Positions 16,599 to 22,915 of a stretch of DNA of 64,000 bases are shown piece by piece. The notes beneath the pieces are model-generated. The model saw only the letters and a program-made list of their open reading frames with translations, was not told the origin of the DNA and ran no database searches. Made by a program: the position numbers and the translations under genes. The first letter of the stretch is position 1, and every line of letters begins with the position of its first letter. The stretch is from Caldilineales bacterium (lineage in GTDB: Bacteria; Chloroflexota; Anaerolineae; J102): positions 1 to 64,000 of the forward strand of contig JAIBAP010000026.1 of NCBI GenBank assembly GCA_019695115.1, given 5' to 3'.

Positions 16599-16740
16599 TT
16601 GCGTGTTGCGTGGTGCGTGGTGCGTGGTGCGTGATGCGTGATGCGTGATGCGTGATGCGTAATGCGTAAATACTCGGGTGATAGGTCTACGGAACCCGGA
16701 ACACGAAACACGAAACACGAAACACGGAACACAAAATCCG
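16599..16740. repeat. two heptamer arrays with stepwise unit drift
   Basis: The first array (16599-16671) passes from GCGTGTT through GCGTGGT (three copies) and GCGTGAT (four copies) to GCGTAAT, always in 7-bp phase. After a 19-bp spacer, a second array (from about 16690) runs CGGAACC, CGGAACA, CGAAACA (three copies), CGGAACA. Neighbouring units differ by single bases, which is what repeated slippage plus point mutation would give. Confidence 0.96.
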
Positions 16741-16750
16741 AACCACCCCC

Positions 16751-17719
16751 TCACAAATAACCCTGCTCGCGATACCACGCATATTCGGCCTGGGCCGCGG
16801 CCAGGAGCAAGGTCTGCGGCATGCCCAGCTCGGTGATGGCCCGCGAGGGGTCGCAGGTGAGGCGGGTGGGGCCGGCGTCAGGGGCGGGCGGGGTCGGCCA
16901 GGGCTGTAGAGAGCGGGCCAGGCGGCGGAGGTCGGCGCTAAGGTCCGGGCGTGGTCGCCTTCCCGTTGCCTGTGCGATCAGCCGGGCGAAGGCCCTGGCA
17001 TCGAGGTTGCCCTGGCGGTGGCCGAGCAGATAGCGACGCCCCGGCTGCCCGCGTTCGGCCGCCAGGATCATCCCCCGCGCCACATCTTGCACCGGCGTCC
17101 AGTTGATGCCGCCGGCCGGGTAACGCTGGCGCCAGCCGGATCTGTTCTGCACGGCGTCGAGGAAGCGCCGGCCGCTGGCCGAGGGCCGCCAATCGCCCGG
17201 CCCCAGCATGGCTGACGGATGGACGATGATGATGGGGGCGCCGCCGTCGGCCAGCGCCAGCGCGATCTGTTCTCCGGCCAGTTTGCTGCGCACATAGTCC
17301 GAGGCATCGACCGGGTCCACGCCCGAACCCTCGGTGGCCAGGCTGCCGTTTGGGGGCTGGTAGATGACGCCGATGGTGCTGGTGTGGACGATGCGGGGCA
17401 CACCGGCCAGTGACGCCGCCTGTAGAATCGTCCTGGCGCCTTCGACGTTTACCCAGAACATCATCGGAACGTGGATGGGGTCGTGGGTGTAGATGGCGGC
17501 GGTGTGGAAGAGAGCGTCGCAGCCGGAAAGGGCGGGGCGATAGCCTGTCGAATCCAGCAGGTCGCCCTCGATTCGTTCGATCGCAGGCAGATCGCGCAAG
17601 AGGAGGTCATTGGCCTGGGGGCGAAGCAAGGCTCGCACCCGCCATCCCTCGGCCACGAGCTGGCGAACAAGGGCGGCGCCGAGAAAGCCGGTGGCTCCGG
17701 TGACGAAGGCGGTGGGCAT
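16751..17719 (-). CDS. NAD(P)-dependent epimerase/dehydratase (extended SDR)
   Basis: A 322-residue extended short-chain dehydrogenase. The nucleotide-binding motif TGATGFLGAALVRQL is at residues 7-21, and the catalytic Tyr and Lys are in DASDYVRSKLAGEQ (YxxxK) near residue 140. The downstream substrate-binding part is divergent. It belongs with dihydroflavonol-reductase-like and HpnA-like SDRs and not clearly with a UDP-sugar epimerase. Context beside the acyltransferase and glycosyltransferases suggests sugar-nucleotide or lipid-sugar modification. The precise substrate is unknown. Confidence 0.82.
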   Translation of the reverse strand: MPTAFVTGATGFLGAALVRQLVAEGWRVRALLRPQANDLLLRDLPAIERIEGDLLDSTGYRPALSGCDALFHTAAIYTHDPIHVPMMFWVNVEGARTILQAASLAGVPRIVHTSTIGVIYQPPNGSLATEGSGVDPVDASDYVRSKLAGEQIALALADGGAPIIIVHPSAMLGPGDWRPSASGRRFLDAVQNRSGWRQRYPAGGINWTPVQDVARGMILAAERGQPGRRYLLGHRQGNLDARAFARLIAQATGRRPRPDLSADLRRLARSLQPWPTPPAPDAGPTRLTCDPSRAITELGMPQTLLLAAAQAEYAWYREQGYL

Positions 17720-17737
17720 GAGGTGGCAGAGCTTGTC

Positions 17738-17777
17738 CCTTCGCTCCGTTCAGGGCAGGCTCTGAGTGAAACGAAGG
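17738..17777. repeat. CCTTCG...CGAAGG imperfect palindrome
   Basis: An imperfect hairpin (CCTTCG outer arms, TTCAG/CTGAG inner arms) just upstream of the SDR gene. A related half-element, CTTGCCCTGAGCGGAGCCG in the opposite orientation, lies inside fdhA at about 23781-23804. It is a REP-like family that includes a copy in coding sequence. Confidence 0.75.
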
Positions 17778-17810
17778 ATGGCAGGTGATAACTGGTAACT
17801 GGTAACTATA

Positions 17811-17934
17811 GATGGCTAGCCAAAGAAATGATACTCGGCCCTGAAACGTGATGCGTGATGCGTGAAAATCGCCGACGTTTTCTCACGTTTCACGGTTTAC
17901 GGCCTTCATAACAAATCAACCTAGCGGTCAATAA
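17811..17934. repeat. dispersed intergenic element, copy B (124 bp)
   Basis: Second copy of the element at 3594-3724, same orientation, about 95% identical, and shorter by exactly one heptamer unit. The flanks (17786-17810 and 17935-18010) are further short tandem units such as TGGTAAC and ATTCGTG, so the whole 17720-18010 gap is repeat and no gene is visible. Confidence 0.92.
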
Positions 17935-18010
17935 TGACTGGTAACTGGCTCTATTCGTGCCATTCGTGATCGATCCATTTCGCAATCCGCCATCCGCAGT
18001 TCGCAATCTC
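17935..18010. repeat. mosaic short-repeat block, inverted relative of 9345-9412
   Basis: The run AACTGGCTCTATTCGTGCC, then ATTCGTGATCGATCCATTTC, then GCAAT is the reverse complement of sequence at 9345-9412. The two copies differ mainly by one 17-bp block. It continues into CCGC/GCAGTTCGC units and then the MoxR stop codon. Confidence 0.85.
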
Positions 18011-18901
<891 letters not shown>

Positions 18902-18905
18902 GGGG

Positions 18906-18945
18906 CGGAAGGCGGAGATTGGAGAGTGGAGATTGGAGGGCGGAG
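18906..18945. repeat. GGAGATT heptamer array
   Basis: About five 7-bp units (GGAGATT, GGAGAGT, GGAGATT, GGAGGGC) directly upstream of the MoxR start, in the divergent region shared with the formate dehydrogenase operon. Confidence 0.85.
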
Positions 18946-19107
18946 TCTATTCTACTTGGGGGGAGGGGCGGGGGGCTAATGCGTGGGGCGGAGGCGAGGG
19001 AGAACAAAACGAGAGTGGCAGGAATGACTTTTGTCATAGACAGATGGCGAGAAGTGGTCTAGAATGGGCGCCAATGTCGATCTGTATTACAGCAAGGAGA
19101 CCGCACG

Positions 19108-19605
19108 ATGACGATTGCCAGCCATGGCGCCGATCTCAGCTTGATGGATGAGGTTTTCGCCGCCTATCAGGGCCAGAAAGGGGCCTTGATCCCTATTCTG
19201 CAAAAAGCGCAGGATATCTATGCCTATTTGCCGCCAGAGGTGATGAAGCAGATCGCCCAACGGACGGGTGTGCCGCTGAGCAAGGTCTATGGCGTGGCCA
19301 CGTTCTATGCTCAGTTCTTCTTCGAGCGTCGCGGCCGGCATGTGTTGCGGCTGTGTGATGGCACCGCCTGCCATGTGAAAGGGACGTCGGTGCTTTTGAC
19401 GGCGGTGGAGGATCGCTACGGCATCGATCCGGGCGAGACGACGGCTGATGGCGAGCTGACGGTGGAGATCGTCTATTGCCTGGGGTCGTGCGCGCTGGCG
19501 CCGGTGGCGGTGCTGGATGGTCAGGTGATGGGCCGGATGCGGCAGGAGATGCTGGTGCGGACGTTGCAGAAGACGGTGGGTTTTGGCGACGAGGAGGAGG
19601 AATAA
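19108..19605 (+). CDS. NuoE-like [2Fe-2S] subunit of NAD-linked formate dehydrogenase/hydrogenase
   Basis: A 165-residue thioredoxin-fold ferredoxin of the NuoE/HydC/HoxE family, with the four cluster-binding cysteines in CDGTACHVKG and YCLGSCALAP. It passes electrons between the FdhA-type catalytic chain and the FMN subunit. AAGGAGA lies 10-15 bases before the ATG and is a strong ribosome binding site. It is the first gene of the operon, 3 bp before the NuoF-like gene. The N-terminal helical part (LIPILQKAQDIYAYLPPEVM) matches the family, and the length is normal. Confidence 0.93.
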   Translation: MTIASHGADLSLMDEVFAAYQGQKGALIPILQKAQDIYAYLPPEVMKQIAQRTGVPLSKVYGVATFYAQFFFERRGRHVLRLCDGTACHVKGTSVLLTAVEDRYGIDPGETTADGELTVEIVYCLGSCALAPVAVLDGQVMGRMRQEMLVRTLQKTVGFGDEEEE

Positions 19606-19608
19606 GAG

Positions 19609-21540
19609 ATGGAAGCGATCGCATTCGAGGTTCTGGCGGAACGGCGGGCGCAGGCACGCCAACTCTATGTCGGCAAGCAGGCGTCGGCCGTCTATATCAC
19701 CATCGGCATGGGCACATGCGGCATTGCCGCCGGCGCGCACGAGTCATTGCACGCTATCGAACGGGAGTTGGAGAAGCGCGGGCTGAGTGCGACGATCCAG
19801 CAGGTGGGGTGTGTGGGCATGTGTTCGTATGAGCCGATGGTCGAGATCCAAACCGCCGGACGGACGCGCATCAACTATGGCGGGGCCACGGCCAAGCACA
19901 TGGGCGAGGTCTTCGGCCACTATTTCGATGGCGGCAAGCTGAAGCGGGCGGTGGTGGTGGGCGAGGTGATCCCCACGATCACGGAGTCGCACGGGCACGA
20001 ACTGCACTCGCTCAGTTTCGTCGAGCCGGAAACGAAGGCCAGGATTCCCTTCCAGGCCAAGCAGTTGCGGATCGTGCTGAGCAATTGCGGGCTTATCGAC
20101 CCGGAGTCGATCGACGATTATCTGGCGGTGGATGGCTACTCGGCGCTGGAGCGCGTGCTGGCGACGATGACGCCGGAACAGGTGATCGAGGAGATGAAAC
20201 AATCGGGGCTGCGCGGGCGCGGGGGCGGGGGGTTCTCGGCGGGGATGAAGTGGGAGCTGGCGCGCAAGACGCAACGCTGGCCCAAGTATGTGATCTGCAA
20301 CGCCGATGAGGGCGATCCGGGCGCGTTCATGGATCGTTCGGTGTTGGAAGGCGACCCGCACTCGGTGATCGAAGGGATGACGATCGCCGCCTATGCCATC
20401 GGCGCCGAATACGGTTATATCTATTGCCGGGCCGAGTATCCCCTGGCCATCCGCCATCTGCGGATGGCGTTGGCGCAGGCGCGCGAGATGGGGCTGCTGG
20501 GCGAGAATATCCTCGGATCGGGGTTCAGTTTCGATTTGATCGTGAAGGAGGGCGCGGGGGCGTTCGTCTGCGGCGAGGAGACGGCGCTGATGGCTTCGCT
20601 CCAGGGTGAGCGCGGGCAACCGTGGCCGCGTCCGCCCTATCCGGCGGTGGCGGGCGTGTGGGGCCTGCCCAGCAATGTCAACAATGTCAAGAGCTATGCC
20701 TATACGCCGCGGATTTTGCGGCTGGGTGCGGACTGGTTCCGGGGCCTGGGCACACCGGGCAGCCCTGGCACGGCCGTGTTTGCGCTCACCGGCCAGGTGC
20801 AGCGCACGGGGTTGATCGAGGTGCCGATGGGTATCACCATGCGCGAGATCATCTACGATGTGGGCGGCGGCATCTCGCTCGACCAGCCGTTCAAGGCCGT
20901 GCAGACGGGCGGGCCTCTGGGCGGGTGTCTGCCGGCGGCCTATCTCGATACGCCGGTGGATTTCGATTCGCTGCGGGCGGCGGGCGCAGTCATGGGGTCG
21001 GGCGGGATGATCGTGGCCGACCAGGGCACCTGCATGGTCGAGTTTGCCAAGTATTTCATGAAGTTCGTGGTGGATGAGAGCTGCGGCAAGTGCCCACCCT
21101 GCCGGCTCGGTTCGTTGCGGATGCTGGAGGTGTTGGAGCGGATCACGGCTGGCGAGGCGGAGATGGAAGACCTGGATGAGTTGAAGCGGCTGGCAAAGGG
21201 GATGCAGCAGGGTTCGCTCTGCGGTCTGGGCCAGTTGGCGCCCTCGCCCGTGCTCTCGGTGCTGCGCCATTTCGAGTCCGAGTTCCACGCCCATGTGTTG
21301 GACCGGGCCTGCCCGGCCAAGAAGTGCAAGGCGCTGATTTCGTTCGAGATCATCCCCGAATTGTGCACCGGCTGCATGGTCTGTGGCCGCAGTTGCGGCG
21401 CTCACGCCATCAGCGGCAAGAAGTTGCAGCCGCACGAGATCGATCCCGACTTGTGCGAGCGCTGCGGCATGTGCGCCGAGGTGTGCAAGTTCGACGCCAT
21501 CGTGATCAAGTCCCCGCGGGAGGTTGTGTTGGCGGGATGA
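19609..21540 (+). CDS. NuoF/HydB-like NADH-binding FMN subunit
   Basis: A 643-residue multidomain diaphorase subunit. Residues 1-120 are an extra thioredoxin-like ferredoxin (MGTCGIAAGAHES, then CVGMCSYEP). Residues about 150-540 are the NuoF core, with GLRGRGGGGFSAGMKWE (FMN), CNADEGDPGAFMDRSVLE (NADH), the SLBB-like region and a [4Fe-4S] site SCGKCPPCRLGS. The C-terminus adds a two-cluster ferredoxin domain (CTGCMVCGRSC and CERCGMCAEVC). This is the architecture of NAD(P)-linked, often electron-bifurcating, hydrogenases and formate dehydrogenases. Ferredoxin/NAD bifurcation cannot be decided here. Confidence 0.93.
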   Translation: MEAIAFEVLAERRAQARQLYVGKQASAVYITIGMGTCGIAAGAHESLHAIERELEKRGLSATIQQVGCVGMCSYEPMVEIQTAGRTRINYGGATAKHMGEVFGHYFDGGKLKRAVVVGEVIPTITESHGHELHSLSFVEPETKARIPFQAKQLRIVLSNCGLIDPESIDDYLAVDGYSALERVLATMTPEQVIEEMKQSGLRGRGGGGFSAGMKWELARKTQRWPKYVICNADEGDPGAFMDRSVLEGDPHSVIEGMTIAAYAIGAEYGYIYCRAEYPLAIRHLRMALAQAREMGLLGENILGSGFSFDLIVKEGAGAFVCGEETALMASLQGERGQPWPRPPYPAVAGVWGLPSNVNNVKSYAYTPRILRLGADWFRGLGTPGSPGTAVFALTGQVQRTGLIEVPMGITMREIIYDVGGGISLDQPFKAVQTGGPLGGCLPAAYLDTPVDFDSLRAAGAVMGSGGMIVADQGTCMVEFAKYFMKFVVDESCGKCPPCRLGSLRMLEVLERITAGEAEMEDLDELKRLAKGMQQGSLCGLGQLAPSPVLSVLRHFESEFHAHVLDRACPAKKCKALISFEIIPELCTGCMVCGRSCGAHAISGKKLQPHEIDPDLCERCGMCAEVCKFDAIVIKSPREVVLAG

Positions 21541-21550
21541 GACGCGTATC

Positions 21551-21584
21551 AGGTGCGACGCACTTCCGAAAGTGCGTCGCACCT
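21551..21584. repeat. REP-like perfect palindrome AGGTGCGACGCACTT
   Basis: Two perfect 15-bp arms around CCGA immediately after the NuoF-type stop codon. One 15-bp arm occurs exactly at 3723-3737 inside a glycosyltransferase gene, and a degenerate copy lies at 47353-47378. It marks the left border of the toxin-antitoxin insertion in the formate dehydrogenase operon. It could weaken transcription into fdhA. Confidence 0.9.
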
Positions 21585-21604
21585 CCAGTCGATATCAGCA
21601 GATT

Positions 21605-22099
21605 ATGACCCTCCTATCTGAAGTTGGCCTGCGCAGTACAATCCACGGCATTCCGGTGCGCATCCGGTATGATGGCGAGCGCTATTTCATCGATGATGAA
21701 ATGGTTGATCTCTACGGGGTTGGCGCCACCCTGGCCGAAGCTCGTGACGATTATTGGTTGGCCGTCCAGGATGCCTATGTCGATCTTTCTGCTCAAACCG
21801 ATCAACTTGCCCCGGCTCTTAAAGAACAGTTAGCCTATTTGCAGCAGGTCGGTGCAGATGGGGTTCTTGATGCCAGCGATTACCATCGGCTTGCCGGGGA
21901 ACGACAGCAGCGATTGCCTGCCGACCTGGAGGAAGCAGAAATCGACCAGCAGTTCGCAGCAATGGCAAATGATCATTCGTACCGCTCGCTGAATCTGGCT
22001 ATCGAGCGTGAATTCGCCGAGAGCGATTGGGAGACCCTGGCCCAGGCCTACGCCGTCTTTCCCACCTCTTGCGTTTACATTCCTGTCGAGAAGGTCTGA
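21605..22099 (+). CDS. HicB-like / antitoxin-like hypothetical protein
   Basis: A 164-residue acidic protein not recognised with certainty. The first half (VRIRYDGERYFIDDEMVDLY, then GVGATLAEARDDYWLAVQDA) has the strand-helix pattern of HicB-type antitoxins or DUF1902-like proteins. The second half contains MANDHSYRSLNLAIEREFAE and SDWETLAQAY, which resemble short VapB-like antitoxins that pair with PIN toxins. It may therefore be a fusion of two antitoxin segments. The PIN gene follows 32 bp downstream. The start at 21605 excludes codons translated from the palindrome upstream. Confidence 0.55.
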   Translation: MTLLSEVGLRSTIHGIPVRIRYDGERYFIDDEMVDLYGVGATLAEARDDYWLAVQDAYVDLSAQTDQLAPALKEQLAYLQQVGADGVLDASDYHRLAGERQQRLPADLEEAEIDQQFAAMANDHSYRSLNLAIEREFAESDWETLAQAYAVFPTSCVYIPVEKV

Positions 22100-22131
22100 G
22101 TTCGTTGGCACCAGGATCGAGCGTGACGGCC

Positions 22132-22605
22132 ATGAAACCCAGGGTTTATCTGGAAACCAGCATCATCAGCTACCTGGCAGCGCGCATCAGCCGCAACATC
22201 CTTGTTGCCGCCAATCAACAGGTGACACAGGAGTGGTGGGAGACGCGACGCCTGAAATTTGATTTGTTCATCTCATCCGCAGTGGTGAACGAGATAAGTC
22301 GTGGAAACCCAGAAATGGCAGCTCAACGACTGAAAATCGTTGAAGGCATACCTATCTTACCAGTAGAAGAAAAAGCATTGCTTCTGGCAGAAAAGCTTGT
22401 AGAACGCCAGGCAGTTCCGCAAAAATCAGTCGAAGACGCTTTGCACATGGCAATTGCCACGGCAGAAGGTATGGAATACTTGCTGACATGGAATCTCAGG
22501 CACATTGCCAACGCAGCAATGCGCAAGAGGATCGAACAGGTCTGCCGTGATCATGGCTACGAGCCACCGATCATGTGCTCTCCCCAGGAATTGATGGAGG
22601 TCTAA
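22132..22605 (+). CDS. PIN-domain toxin (VapC-like)
   Basis: A 157-residue PIN-domain protein. It opens MKPRVYLETSIISYLAARIS, with the first catalytic acid replaced by Glu where Asp is usual. The other acids are in VVNEISRGNP and KSVEDALHMAIATAEGMEYL, and LLTWNLRHIANA near the end is typical. PIN toxins of this type cleave RNA in a Mg-dependent way and are held inactive by an antitoxin. It is followed four bases later by a small gene whose N-terminus matches the antitoxin partner seen with this PIN subfamily. The module interrupts the formate dehydrogenase operon. Confidence 0.82.
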   Translation: MKPRVYLETSIISYLAARISRNILVAANQQVTQEWWETRRLKFDLFISSAVVNEISRGNPEMAAQRLKIVEGIPILPVEEKALLLAEKLVERQAVPQKSVEDALHMAIATAEGMEYLLTWNLRHIANAAMRKRIEQVCRDHGYEPPIMCSPQELMEV

Positions 22606-22609
22606 TACT

Positions 22610-22915
22610 ATGTGGCTAGACCCAATCGTCGAAGAAGTGCGGCGAATCCGCGATGCCCATGCGCAGCAGTTTGGCTACGACCTGCAGGCAATCTATGAGG
22701 ATTTGAAGCGATTCGAGCGCGAACATAATCTCGAATTGGTGTCCTTTCCTCCCCAGCCTGCCATCTCGACCCAACTCGGCCCCCGCCCGGCCGCGCCAGA
22801 AGTGATCTACCACATCGCCGAACCGGCTGTGGCTGGCGTGTTGCGCGAGAGCGCAGGCATGGCTGAAGAGCAGGCTGCCATCACCACCGACGATCAAACC
22901 GGAGTAGGAAGATGA
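22610..22915 (+). CDS. antitoxin-like small protein, coupled to fdhA
   Basis: A 101-residue protein. Residues 1-50 (MWLDPIVEEVRRIRDAHAQQ, then FGYDLQAIYEDLKRFEREH) match small antitoxins that follow PIN toxins in cyanobacteria and Chloroflexota. The remainder (PEVIYHIAEPAVAGVLRESA to the end) is not antitoxin-like and may be a remnant of the original operon sequence. The stop codon overlaps the fdhA start in ATGA, so translation of fdhA is coupled to this gene. Confidence 0.65.
   Translation: MWLDPIVEEVRRIRDAHAQQFGYDLQAIYEDLKRFEREHNLELVSFPPQPAISTQLGPRPAAPEVIYHIAEPAVAGVLRESAGMAEEQAAITTDDQTGVGR

Noticed and set aside
19744-21582. Long minus-strand frame opposite the NuoF-type gene
   Set aside because: Shadow of the NuoF-type gene; low-complexity composition and no family.
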